Assembly: GCF_937903345.1 (NCBI RefSeq)
Contig: NZ_CALCZQ010000061.1
Coordinates: 71,899 to 135,898, forward strand
Source: an uncultured Emticicia sp.
GTDB taxonomy: Bacteria; Bacteroidota; Bacteroidia; Cytophagales; Spirosomataceae
DNA length: 64,000 nt
Reading direction: 5' to 3'
Made by a program: the position numbers and the translations under genes. This document shows positions 8,010 to 17,012 of this stretch, one piece after another. The notes below the pieces were generated by a model that searched no databases, was not told the origin of the DNA, and worked only from the letters and a program-made list of their open reading frames with translations. The number at the start of each line of letters is the position of its first letter. The first letter of the stretch is position 1.

Positions 8010-9572
8010 TTAGATTAGCACATTCCCTGTCATTTCTTTTGGAATTTCTACGCCCATCAAAGTCAAAATCGTAGGAGCAATATCACCCAATTTGCCATCT
8101 TTCACCTCGAAACGGTCGGTTTTGTCAACGATGATACACGGCACGAGATTAAGCGAGTGTTGTGTATTTGGTGTTTTGTCATCATTAATCATATAATCAG
8201 CATTACCGTGGTCGGCAATTACGATAAATGTATAGCCATTAGCCAAACCGGTTTCTACCACCTTCTCTAGGCATTGATCAACAAACTCAACAGCAGATAC
8301 AACTGCCGAGAAAACACCTGTGTGACCAACCATATCAGGATTAGCAAAGTTTAAGCAGATAAAATCTACCTCTCCTTTTTGTAATTCAGGAATAATTGCC
8401 TCGTCAATATCAAAAGCAGCCATTTGTGGTTTCAAATCATAAGTAGCTACATCTTTCGGCGATGGACACATCAAACGGCTTTCGCCCTCAAATGGCTGTT
8501 CATGTCCACCCGAGAAGAAGAATGTTACATGCGGGTATTTTTCAGTTTCAGCAATACGAATCTGTTTTTTCTTCGCTCGCTCCAAAACTTCACCCAAAGT
8601 GTTATTTAGATTATCTTTTTCGTAAATAACCTTGACATTTTTGTATGTTTCATCGTACATTGTCATCGTTATGTAGTACAAATCAAGGGCTTTCATACCA
8701 AAGTCAGGAAAGTCTTTTTGAGTAAGTACTTCGGTAATTTCACGACCTCGGTCAGTACGGAAATTGAAGCACATCACAACGTCACCCTCTTCGATTAAGG
8801 CCACTGGTTTTTCGTCTTCAACGATTACGATTGGTTTTAAAAACTCGTCAGTAATACCTTCCTCATAAAAATCTTGCATTACTTGTGGCAATTCTTCAAT
8901 CTGAATTTTTACTTCTAAACCTTCTACGTTTTCGTCAACCGCCGCAATGCCATTCACCATTGCATCGTAAGTCATTTTTACTCGCTCCCAACGCTTATCT
9001 CGGTCCATTGCATAATATCGACCAATTACCGAAGCTAATTTACCGCCAGTTATTTCGAGCGTTGCTTGTAATTCGGCTAAAAAACCTTTTCCACTTTTTG
9101 GGTCACAGTCACGGCCATCCGTAAACGCATGAATGAAAACATCAGTCAAACCATAATTGCCAGCGGCTTTGGCGAGCCCTTTTACGTGGTCGATATGCGA
9201 GTGAACGCCACCATCTGACACTAAACCAATAAAGTGTACTTTCTTGCCGTTGTTTTTGGCATATTCAAAAGCATCAACCAAAACCTTTTCTTTGGCCAAA
9301 TGCCCTTCTTCTACGGCAATATTGATTTTTTCTAATTCTTGATAAACTACTCGGCCAGCCCCCAAATTCATGTGACCAACTTCTGAGTTACCCATTTGTC
9401 CGTTTGGCAGACCTACCGCACGGCCACAAGCCTCAAGCGTACTATTTGGGTATTCGCTCATCAATTTTCTAAAATATGGCACATTGGCGGCTTCGATTGC
9501 CGAACGCCATTCTTCTCCTTTTTTAGGAATTCCCCATCCATCAAGGATGATTAATGCTACTTTTTTGTTCAT
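8010..9572 (-). CDS. gpmI: 2,3-bisphosphoglycerate-independent phosphoglycerate mutase
   Basis: 520 residues, full length. It interconverts 3- and 2-phosphoglycerate in glycolysis using two Mn ions. Visible are the N-terminal metal site VALIILDGWG, the phosphoserine nucleophile in GQMGNSEVGH (Ser63), FTDGRDCDPKSG, the HNPV-equivalent region MDRDKRWERV, and C-terminal metal ligands in NFANPDMVGHTG and IADHGNAD. A lone cytosolic gene, convergent with tig. Confidence 0.96.
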   Translation of the reverse strand: MNKKVALIILDGWGIPKKGEEWRSAIEAANVPYFRKLMSEYPNSTLEACGRAVGLPNGQMGNSEVGHMNLGAGRVVYQELEKINIAVEEGHLAKEKVLVDAFEYAKNNGKKVHFIGLVSDGGVHSHIDHVKGLAKAAGNYGLTDVFIHAFTDGRDCDPKSGKGFLAELQATLEITGGKLASVIGRYYAMDRDKRWERVKMTYDAMVNGIAAVDENVEGLEVKIQIEELPQVMQDFYEEGITDEFLKPIVIVEDEKPVALIEEGDVVMCFNFRTDRGREITEVLTQKDFPDFGMKALDLYYITMTMYDETYKNVKVIYEKDNLNNTLGEVLERAKKKQIRIAETEKYPHVTFFFSGGHEQPFEGESRLMCPSPKDVATYDLKPQMAAFDIDEAIIPELQKGEVDFICLNFANPDMVGHTGVFSAVVSAVEFVDQCLEKVVETGLANGYTFIVIADHGNADYMINDDKTPNTQHSLNLVPCIIVDKTDRFEVKDGKLGDIAPTILTLMGVEIPKEMTGNVLI

Positions 9573-9688
9573 AAGTTAAACCTCTTGCCCCTGAGAGGAA
9601 TTTGATTAGAAAGATTCGTATGAAGAGACTTTATTTAACACACGAAATTTTATAATTTCTTTGGTATTTATGTTATTAGCTTTGCCCA

Positions 9689-9995
9689 CTATTTAAGGCG
9701 TTTATCGGACACAGTACTTTCTTCGCTTTTATCATATATATAAGCAAGGAAAATTTGTTCATTAGTTATTTTTACATAGGTAATAATGCTACCACCCCCA
9801 GCTTTTACCAGAAGATTTTGAGGTGATTTTTAGTCTTATTTTAAAGAAATTACTGCCCAGACTTGTACCCAATTGAGGATTTTCTTGAAGTTTTAACAAA
9901 ACTTCTTTCAAGTCTTTTTCCAAAGAATTATATTTTTAGGAAAGACGATTGAACGATTGATCAAAATCATTTATTGTTCTTATTTTATAGCTCAC
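9689..9995 (-). pseudogene. Decayed RelE/ParE-family toxin
   Basis: Conceptual translation from a GTG at 9993-9995 gives YKIRTINDFDQSFNRL, then KYNSLEKDLKEVLLKLQENP and LGSNFFKIRLKITSKSSGKS, ending VKITNEQIFLAYIYDKSEES. This is the ParE/RelE toxin pattern of about 100 residues. Two lesions are clear: TAA at 9936-9938 in place of a Lys-like codon (RLS*KY), and one extra base near 9798 in the glycine-rich turn. Its start overlaps the stop of the antitoxin remnant, as in functional pairs. Too damaged to be made. Confidence 0.75.
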
Positions 9996-10222
9996 TGAGC
10001 ACATCTTGTATTGGTCGTGATGGACATTTTCCTTCAGAGGATAATTGAGCATTTTTCATTGCTTTCATTTATTCTTTCTAAATATTTCATCTTTCTTTCT
10101 CAGCCCTTACCTTCATATGCATAGCATTTGAAACAACCATAAACGCTTTTTTCTGTTGGTCATTTATTTGTTCAAAAATCAGCCTGATATTTTTGTTGGT
10201 TTAATTCCCCAAATTTACTCAT
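9985..10222 (-). pseudogene. Decayed antitoxin partner of the RelE/ParE remnant
   Basis: From an ATG at 10220-10222, translation in shifting frames gives pieces such as INDQQKKAFMVVSNAMHMK and LSSEGKCPSRPIQDVLSEL, the latter ending in TAA at 9985-9987 inside the toxin start. The length (238 nt) is not a multiple of three and several stops interrupt it. It is called an antitoxin because of position, overlap and the C-terminal look of such proteins; the family is not identified. Confidence 0.5.
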
Positions 10223-10320
10223 TTTTTTTTCAATTCGGCTAAAACTTTCTTTCCTCTGCTATTTATTGCTGCCGAACCTTTTTGATGTTTCAGTAGTAAA
10301 TCTTCGATTTTAAAAGTTCA
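10223..10320 (-). pseudogene. C-terminal gene fragment upstream of the toxin-antitoxin remnant
   Basis: The open stretch TFKIEDLLLKHQKGSAAINS, continuing RGKKVLAELKKK and then TGA, overlaps the ATG of the antitoxin remnant and has no start of its own; it follows the phosphatase stop directly. It looks like the 3' end of a small gene whose front has been lost. The family is unknown. Confidence 0.3.
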
Positions 10321-10833
10321 TCACTCCTCAATTTTTACGATTTGATATTTTTCGATCAAATAATCAAGCAAAGCCTCGTTGCTTCGCCAAACGATTTGGT
10401 AAACATCCTCAAAAAATGGTTCTGATTCGTAGTATGGGTCAGGTACTTCTGATATTCCACGAATTTCGGGGTCGTGGTCACGGAGCAAAAAAAGCTTATC
10501 GGCAGATGGGGTTTTGTGTTTAGTTTTGTAGTAAAAATTATTGACATCTTTGAAATTTGCTTCGTCCATTACCACAATGTGCTCGAAGTCATCTAAATCG
10601 GCAACCGAAATTTTACGTCCACGATGGCTGAGTTTAAGGCCATGTTTTTCGGCGTTTTTCATGGTTCGTTGATCGGGTAATTGACCGATATGATAGCCCG
10701 CTGTACCTGCCGAATCGCACGAGATTTTATCTTGCAAACCACGTTTTTTTACTAATTCTCGGAAAGTAGCTTCGGCAATTGGCGAGCGACAAATATTGCC
10801 GAGGCAAACGAAAAGTAAGTTTATCATATTCAA
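10321..10833 (-). CDS. Low-molecular-weight protein-tyrosine phosphatase
   Basis: 170 residues. The signature P-loop CLGNICRS places the nucleophile at Cys10 and the Arg at 16. The general acid Asp lies in VPDPYYES near residue 127. These enzymes dephosphorylate tyrosine, for instance on capsule-export kinases, or arginine. No kinase or capsule locus is adjacent, so the substrate is unknown. Met3 is an alternative start. The gene ends directly at toxin-antitoxin debris. Confidence 0.92.
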   Translation of the reverse strand: MNMINLLFVCLGNICRSPIAEATFRELVKKRGLQDKISCDSAGTAGYHIGQLPDQRTMKNAEKHGLKLSHRGRKISVADLDDFEHIVVMDEANFKDVNNFYYKTKHKTPSADKLFLLRDHDPEIRGISEVPDPYYESEPFFEDVYQIVWRSNEALLDYLIEKYQIVKIEE

Positions 10834-10922
10834 TTATCTGATTATCAAATATTTATTTTATTGTAAAGTAGCACAATTTACAAAATCGTGCTACCGAAAC
10901 GAATGTGATACAAAACTCAAAT

Positions 10923-12563
10923 TCAATGAACCTTCTCGCCCCCAACATAAGTATTCAAAACCTTTACATTTCTAAGTTTTTCTTTTGGAGCGAGCATTAA
11001 ATCTTCTTCCAAAATTACAAAATCGGCCATTTTTCCAGTTTCTATGCTACCACGTTCTTTTTCTTCAAAATTGGAAAATGCACTCCAAATTGTCATGGCT
11101 TTTAAGGCTTGCTCACGAGTAAGTGCGTTTTCCATCTGAAAACCGCCCTCAGGGAAATTCTTAGCATCTTGGCGAGCCACTGCCGAATGAAAACCGTATA
11201 GAGGATTCACAAATTCAACTGGAAAATCACTACCATTGGCCAAAAAACCATTTTGTTTCAATAAATCTTGAAAAGCGTAAGCAGTTTTTATACGCACATC
11301 GCCCAGACGCTCATCAGCCCAATACATATCAGATGTACCGTGCGTAGCTTGAATTGAAGGAATAATTGAGTATTTACCAAACTTAGGAACATCCTGTTTA
11401 TCAACCACTTGTGCGTGTTCGATTCTCCAACGGCGGTCGTTTTTAGTTTTCAATAATTTCCCATAAATGTCCAAAATTAAACGATTGGCCGAATCTCCGA
11501 TACAATGGGTATTTGCTTGAAATCCCGAATTGTAAATTTGTGTAAGGCTGCGTTCTAACTCGGCCGCACTCAACAACAAAAAGCCTGTTTTTGAAGGCTC
11601 ATCGCTGTATGGTTTGAGCAAACACGCTCCACGTGAACCTAAAGCACCATCGGCATATAATTTAAACGAACGCACATTCAATCGGTCGGTTTTATAAACG
11701 CCTTTTTTGATAAAATAATCAAGGTTTCTGATTCCGAGTGAAACCATCACGTAGTTGCGAATTTTTAACGAACCTTCTTTGTTCATTTTATCAATCAAAT
11801 CAATGTCATCTTGATTAAGACCCGCATCTGAAACAGTCGTAAGTCCGAGTTTGAAACACTCTTTTTGAGCGGCTAAAAGCATTTTTCGTTTGTCGGCATC
11901 AGTAGCTTGAGGAATAACCCTACGTACCAAACCCATGGCGTTATCGACCAAAATTCCAGTTAATTGACCATCCATAACTTCCACATCGCCACCATTTACC
12001 TTACTTGCAGGTGAAATTTTTGCCAATTCAATCGCTTTTGAATTAACAACTGCAGCATGGCCATCAATACGAGTCAAGAAAACAGGTTTATTCGGGAAAG
12101 CCTTATCGAGTAATTCTTTGGTCGGAAAAACTTTTACATCCCAATCGTTTTGGTCCCAACCACGACCAATCAGCCATCTATCGCCTTTGTGCTGAGCTTC
12201 AAATTTTTGTAGGCGTTCGATGATTTCTCCATAGGATTTTGTATCAACCAAATCGCACTGACTGAGCATTTGTCCAAGCCCCAAAAAGTGACTGTGGGGG
12301 TCATACAGACCTGGAAAAACTGGTTTGCCTTTGGCATCAATTTTTTGTTTGGCGGTATATTTGGCCAAAATATTTTTGGAAGAACCTGTTTCGAGAAATT
12401 TACCGCCTTTGATAGCAAAGGCTTCGGCTTTAGTAAATTGGTTATCAACGGTATAAACGACCGCATTATGCACAATGATGTCGGCAGTTTTTTTCTGTGC
12501 AGAAAGCTGAAACGTTGCAAATGATAAGGAGCTGAGAAGTAGATTTTTGAAAATAATTTTCAT
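10923..12563 (-). CDS. Secreted amidohydrolase, YtcJ-like (amidohydrolase family 3)
   Basis: 546 residues with a signal peptide (about residues 1-22, ending FQLSAQ). The metal-dependent TIM barrel shows PGLYDPHSHF (HxH-like metal ligands near residue 90), the NTHCIGDSANRLIL His strand, RWRIEHAQVVD and a late GSDFPVEFVNP Asp. A beta-sandwich is split between both ends (ADIIVHNAVVYTVD and KMADFVILEED). The family hydrolyses amide or formamide-type bonds, but the substrate cannot be told. Single gene. Confidence 0.85.
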   Translation of the reverse strand: MKIIFKNLLLSSLSFATFQLSAQKKTADIIVHNAVVYTVDNQFTKAEAFAIKGGKFLETGSSKNILAKYTAKQKIDAKGKPVFPGLYDPHSHFLGLGQMLSQCDLVDTKSYGEIIERLQKFEAQHKGDRWLIGRGWDQNDWDVKVFPTKELLDKAFPNKPVFLTRIDGHAAVVNSKAIELAKISPASKVNGGDVEVMDGQLTGILVDNAMGLVRRVIPQATDADKRKMLLAAQKECFKLGLTTVSDAGLNQDDIDLIDKMNKEGSLKIRNYVMVSLGIRNLDYFIKKGVYKTDRLNVRSFKLYADGALGSRGACLLKPYSDEPSKTGFLLLSAAELERSLTQIYNSGFQANTHCIGDSANRLILDIYGKLLKTKNDRRWRIEHAQVVDKQDVPKFGKYSIIPSIQATHGTSDMYWADERLGDVRIKTAYAFQDLLKQNGFLANGSDFPVEFVNPLYGFHSAVARQDAKNFPEGGFQMENALTREQALKAMTIWSAFSNFEEKERGSIETGKMADFVILEEDLMLAPKEKLRNVKVLNTYVGGEKVH

Positions 12564-12751
12564 AGGGTAGTTTTATAGTTTGTTTGATAAAAAAAAAGAA
12601 GAAATCTGATGTTTACTTCACTTCTTTGTATGTAATACTTGACTGCTTAAGAGTCGTATTCACTTATTTATATTTATCTCTCCCAAACGCTTTGCCTTAT
12701 GATACATTCAGAGCTATTCAAGATTGACTATTTCGTAGTCGAAAGGGAATT

Positions 12752-13789
12752 TTATTTAATATTCGCCTTATCGAGTGCTTCTTGGAAAATACGGGCATTA
12801 TTGGTGTGTTCTTGAAAAGTTTCGGCAAAATTATGGTAGCCCGAAAAATCTTCTTTTGCACAAAAATACACGTATTTATGGCGTTCGTAATTCAAAACAG
12901 CATTCAAAGCTACTGGCTCAGGTAATGCAATTGGGCCGGGTGGCAAACCTATATTTTTGTAAGTATTGTATGGCGAATTTACGGCCAAATGTTTGTACAG
13001 AATACGACGCAATGAAAAATCACCAACGGCAAATTTAACAGTTGGGTCAGCTTGCAAAGGCATACTTGTTGCCAAACGATTGATGTATGCACCAGCCACT
13101 CGAGGCATTTCATCAGCTTTATTAGTTTCAGATTGCACGATTGAGGCCAAAACCGCCACTTGTATCGGTGTCATATTGATAGAATTAGCTTGAGAAAGGC
13201 GTTCGCTCGTCCAATATTTATTATATTCGTCATACATTCTTGCCATAAATTTCTCAGGAGTAGTTGTCCATCTGATAAAATAGGTATTCGGTAAAAACAT
13301 ACACATAATTGTAGTAGTATCGAAACCGAATTTCTGACAAGCCTCTGGGTTACGCAATAAATCAACCAATTCTTCGGTTTTAAACTCAAAACGCCCGCCC
13401 ATTTTTTTTATCAAATCTGATTTTAAGCGTACATTATTGAAAGTCAGACGAACTTCGTCTTGCTCGCCTCGGCGTAGTTTTCCAATTAATTCACGGTTTC
13501 CAGAATTTGGTTTAATGAGGTAGCGTCCAGCCCTTACTTTTTCAGGATAATCCATGAATTTTGAGAGAAATTGGAAGGAGATTTCATCATGAATTACTTT
13601 ATACTTATGCAACGAATCAACTACATTTTTGTAAGTTCCATCAGTGGGAATATACAAAACGAAGTCTTTCTTGCCTTCGACATTCAGATTAGCACTGTTG
13701 GCAACTTGCCAAAAATAAAAGGATAAAGTGGCCGCTACGGTAGTAGAAACGACCAATGCGTAGGCAATGAATTTTCTATTTTTAAACAT
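12752..13789 (-). CDS. mltG: Endolytic murein transglycosylase MltG
   Basis: 345 residues. An N-terminal transmembrane anchor (about 8-30) is followed by a LysM-like region and the YceG domain. The catalytic Glu is in ASIVQSETNKADEMPRVAG (about residue 221), and the substrate groove signature GLPPGPIALPEP is present. It cleaves nascent glycan strands inside the strand and is thought to end peptidoglycan polymerisation. It starts 6 nt after the hisS stop, so the two form an operon. Confidence 0.93.
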   Translation of the reverse strand: MFKNRKFIAYALVVSTTVAATLSFYFWQVANSANLNVEGKKDFVLYIPTDGTYKNVVDSLHKYKVIHDEISFQFLSKFMDYPEKVRAGRYLIKPNSGNRELIGKLRRGEQDEVRLTFNNVRLKSDLIKKMGGRFEFKTEELVDLLRNPEACQKFGFDTTTIMCMFLPNTYFIRWTTTPEKFMARMYDEYNKYWTSERLSQANSINMTPIQVAVLASIVQSETNKADEMPRVAGAYINRLATSMPLQADPTVKFAVGDFSLRRILYKHLAVNSPYNTYKNIGLPPGPIALPEPVALNAVLNYERHKYVYFCAKEDFSGYHNFAETFQEHTNNARIFQEALDKANIK

Positions 13790-13795
13790 AGGATT

Positions 13796-15157
13796 TTATT
13801 TTAGCTTTTCAATAATTTGGTCTGGTTTTATCTTTTCTTGTTCACCCGAATTCATGTTTTTAAGTGTCAATTCGCCAGATTGCATTTCGTCTGAACCTAC
13901 AACGATTACAAAAGGAATATTCTTGCGATTGGCATAATCAAACTGCTTTTTGATTTTTGCAGCATCTGGATAAATTTCGGCGTTGATTCCTGCATCACGC
14001 AATTTTTTTAAAATTGGTAAAGAATACTTTTCGGCTTCGACATCAAAATTGGTTATTAAAACTTTGGTTGTAACCGACTGATTTTCAAGAAACAAGCCCA
14101 ATTCTTCCATTACATCAAAAATTCGGTCAAGGCCCAACGAAATACCAACGCCTGAAAGTCCTGACATTCCGAAAGTGCCAGTTAGGTTATCATAACGACC
14201 TCCGCCCGAAATACTTCCAATCTGCACGCCATTGGCTTTTACTTCAAAAATTGCCCCAGTGTAATAGCTAAGTCCACGTGCGAGGGTAATATCAAGTTGA
14301 GTTTTGGGTTTTTCTAAACCAAAACTTTGCACCAAAGACCAAACATTCTCCAATTCCTCAATACCTTTTAAACCAGTTTCGGAATCCTTTAGCCAAGATT
14401 TTAATTTATCAAACACTTGGCTATCGGCTCCTTGTAATTCAAAAATTGGCTGTAATTTCTCAATAGATTCCTCAGAAAAGCCACGTTCACGTAATTCGTC
14501 TTCTACCTTTTCTTTCCCAATTTTATCCAATTTATCTATCGCAACTGTTAGCGGCACTTCACTACCCTTCACTCCTATTACTTCGGCAATACCCGATAAG
14601 ATTTTGCGGTTATTGATTTTAATCGTAAAGTCTTTGATACCCAAATTTTGCAAAATTTCCTGCAACATCAATACGATTTCAGCTTCACAAATCAATGAAT
14701 CAGTGCCTACAACATCGGCATCGCATTGATAAAACTCACGATAACGCCCTTTTTGTGGGCGGTCGGCACGCCAAACTGGCTGAATCTGATAACGTTTAAA
14801 TGGCATTACTAAATCGTTACGGTTCATCACCACAAAACGAGCAAACGGAACGGTAAGGTCATAACGCAAACCCTTTTCAGCAATTTTGGGCATGACTTTT
14901 TTGGAACCATCTTCTAAATCTTTCGGGGTCAAATCTTTTGAAAAATCACCCGAATTTAAGATTTTGAATAAAAGTTGGTCTCCTTCTTCGCCATATTTCC
15001 CCATCAAAACCGAAAGGTTCTCAATGGTTGGCGTTTCGATAGGTTGAAAACCAAATTTCTGAAAAGTATGCTTAATGGTATCAAAAATAAAATTTCGCTT
15101 GACCATCACTGAGGGCCCGAAATCTCTTGTTCCTCTTGCTAAACTTGGTTTACTCAT
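13796..15157 (-). CDS. hisS: Histidine-tRNA ligase
   Basis: 453 residues, a class II aminoacyl-tRNA synthetase charging tRNA-His. Motif 2 is seen as RADRPQKGRYREFYQCDADV (about 130-150), the His-specific signature as LARGLSYYTG, motif 3 as GVGISLGLDRI, and the C-terminal anticodon-binding domain from about 360. It is the first gene of hisS-mltG. A TAATTTTG element lies on the minus strand at 15247-15254 and could be its -7 box (weak, no good -33). Confidence 0.96.
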   Translation of the reverse strand: MSKPSLARGTRDFGPSVMVKRNFIFDTIKHTFQKFGFQPIETPTIENLSVLMGKYGEEGDQLLFKILNSGDFSKDLTPKDLEDGSKKVMPKIAEKGLRYDLTVPFARFVVMNRNDLVMPFKRYQIQPVWRADRPQKGRYREFYQCDADVVGTDSLICEAEIVLMLQEILQNLGIKDFTIKINNRKILSGIAEVIGVKGSEVPLTVAIDKLDKIGKEKVEDELRERGFSEESIEKLQPIFELQGADSQVFDKLKSWLKDSETGLKGIEELENVWSLVQSFGLEKPKTQLDITLARGLSYYTGAIFEVKANGVQIGSISGGGRYDNLTGTFGMSGLSGVGISLGLDRIFDVMEELGLFLENQSVTTKVLITNFDVEAEKYSLPILKKLRDAGINAEIYPDAAKIKKQFDYANRKNIPFVIVVGSDEMQSGELTLKNMNSGEQEKIKPDQIIEKLK

Positions 15158-15299
15158 TATGTTTTTTTATTACAAGTATTTACACGCTGATAACAATACC
15201 AGAAAATATTATACAGACGTTTTTTTACAATTATTTATTTCATTCACAAAATTAGCTTAAAAAAGTCATTGTTAATTATTAAATGTTAATTGATTTTCG

Positions 15300-15307
15300 T
15301 AGCTTTG
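15300..15307 (+). promoter_or_regulatory. Putative -7 box (TAGCTTTG) for the small basic protein gene
   Basis: Matches TAnnTTTG. No convincing TTG occurs at the usual distance upstream. If used, it gives a leader of about 110 nt before the 47-codon gene at 15425. Confidence 0.45.
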
Positions 15308-15424
15308 CAGCCTAATTTTGCTCCAAGTCCCTCGAAAAGGGTCTTCAGATATTCTAAAAAATTTTTTACTATACTCTGATTCTCCATTAGTAAATGGGTT
15401 TTAGGGTCTAAAATACATAATACA

Positions 15425-15568
15425 ATGGCAGTAACACAGTTGAAGCGTAAAGCAAAAAGAAACCAAGCAGTAGCTAAAAATAGAATTGCGACTATCAAAC
15501 GTTTATCTTTGAAATTAGATGTTAAGCGTGTTGATATCGAGGCATTGAAAGCAGAATTCGCAAAATAA
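15425..15568 (+). CDS. 47-residue very basic protein, unknown function
   Basis: The reading frame starts MAVTQLKRKAKRNQAVAKNR and ends ALKAEFAK. About a third of the residues are Lys or Arg, in an amphipathic pattern resembling small ribosomal or nucleoid proteins, but I do not recognise the family. Support for it being real: a TAnnTTTG box 118 nt upstream, a start codon shortly after AT-rich sequence, and an exceptionally strong terminator 19 nt after the stop. It is divergent from hisS. RNA binding is only an inference from charge. Confidence 0.65.
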   Translation: MAVTQLKRKAKRNQAVAKNRIATIKRLSLKLDVKRVDIEALKAEFAK

Positions 15569-15586
15569 TTTTACTGTTTGTTTATT

Positions 15587-15633
15587 GAACAATAAAAAAG
15601 AGATGCTCCTGGAGTATCTCTTTTTTATTGTTC
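15587..15633. terminator. Very strong bidirectional terminator
   Basis: A hairpin of about 23 bp (one G-T pair, 1-nt loop region) runs from GAACAATAAAAAAG to CTTTTTTATTGTTC. It separates the small basic protein gene from the convergent membrane protein gene and provides T tracts both ways. Confidence 0.9.
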
Positions 15634-15645
15634 GATAATGAAATG

Positions 15646-16005
15646 TTAATCTGATTGGGACTTTGAATTATCTATTTTTGTAATCGAGAGTTTGTGTTTT
15701 AATCTTTTTTCTTTTTGTTTAAGAGCTTTCTTAATTAGTTTTTTATTTTCTATTCTTACCTTAAAAATAATAGCTTGTCCAAATATACATAAGCCACCAT
15801 TAATAATAATAAGGCTGTAGGCACCTATCAAAAACCAACGCAAAAACGGAGCATTAGTGTGTTTTAGATTTGCGGCTTCGCTAAAAATACTTAAACCAAA
15901 ACCAACTAGTAATAAGCTACCAATGGCACTCAAAAGCCATTTGGTGTAAAGACTCATTCGTTTCAACATTTTTTTTCCAGGTGGTTTTTTATTTTTAACT
16001 TCCAT
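15646..16005 (-). CDS. Two-helix membrane protein, unknown
   Basis: 119 residues, not recognised. Lys-rich N-terminus, two transmembrane helices (about 24-44 and 55-80), then a Lys-rich cytoplasmic helix (IENKKLIKKALKQKEKRLKH). The topology puts both ends in the cytoplasm. The charge pattern and the position beside a strong terminator support a real gene. Confidence 0.6.
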   Translation of the reverse strand: MEVKNKKPPGKKMLKRMSLYTKWLLSAIGSLLLVGFGLSIFSEAANLKHTNAPFLRWFLIGAYSLIIINGGLCIFGQAIIFKVRIENKKLIKKALKQKEKRLKHKLSITKIDNSKSQSD

Positions 16006-16199
16006 ATTATAAAATCTTTATTGGTATCGGTGTAAAATCTAAGCACAAAAATAACTAATTTTGAGAAAAAAACAGAACAATTATTAATCGTTTGGAATTA
16101 CGCTATCAATTGTCAACCTGTCTCGCAAACTGACTTGATACGATACTGATCACCATCAAGTATTATCTTTTTTAGCGTTATCTACCCTAATTTAATGAT

Positions 16200-16877
16200 A
16201 TGCAGGAAGAAATAAGCAAGCATACTAAAAAAATTTATCATTCAATGAAAAACCAAAATTCTGCTTTTGGCGAAAAAATAAAAGAAATTTTTATTGAAAT
16301 TTTTATCATCGTTTTTGCCGTAACATTTTCAATATGGCTACACGACTGGAGCGAGAAAAGACACCAACAAAAAGAAGTAAAAGAATTTTTGATAGACATA
16401 AAGGAAGATTTGACAAACGATGTCCGTATTTTTGAAGCGTCATCAAAGAAACTCCAAGAAGTTTCAAAAAATTACAAATTAGACAACAATAAAAATGATA
16501 CAACTGGCAATGATGTCTTAGAGTTGATAATATTGCTTAGATTGCCAAATACTGGTAATTACGAAGGATTTAAGTCAAGCGGAAAAATAGGATATATTGA
16601 AAATAAAAACCTAAAAAAAGAAATTTTGTATTATTATCAGCAACTCATGCCACTGACATCTTTATTGGAGAATAAGTTTAATGACAAACTTGAAAAACTA
16701 AATAATGAACTGAAGTTAGAGCCTAAAATAACCAAAAATATTTTAAACAAACCTATTTACAAGAAAGTGGCAAGCGAATATTTTACTCAATTAAACCAAA
16801 GTATTAGTTTCTATCAAATAGATACTACATACGCTAAAAGTATTATTCAAAAAATTGAGAAAGAAATAAAAAAATAA
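16200..16877 (+). CDS. DUF6090-like membrane protein
   Basis: 225 residues. One transmembrane helix near the N-terminus (FIEIFIIVFAVTFSIWLHDW, about residues 30-50) is followed by a long helical, lysine-rich domain with EVKEFLIDIKEDLTNDV. This fits the DUF6090 family of Bacteroidota, whose function is unknown. Base composition is very AT-rich. It stands alone, upstream of the methyltransferase. Confidence 0.65.
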   Translation: MQEEISKHTKKIYHSMKNQNSAFGEKIKEIFIEIFIIVFAVTFSIWLHDWSEKRHQQKEVKEFLIDIKEDLTNDVRIFEASSKKLQEVSKNYKLDNNKNDTTGNDVLELIILLRLPNTGNYEGFKSSGKIGYIENKNLKKEILYYYQQLMPLTSLLENKFNDKLEKLNNELKLEPKITKNILNKPIYKKVASEYFTQLNQSISFYQIDTTYAKSIIQKIEKEIKK

Positions 16878-17012
16878 AACAGGCATTTTCCTATTGGTTA
16901 AGTAGTTGATGCTATTAAAATACTACTTTTACCATAAGCTAAACACTTGATTATCAGTATTTTTTTTCATTATCGTCTATCAATTCAATAAACATTTCAG
17001 AACTTTCAAATA

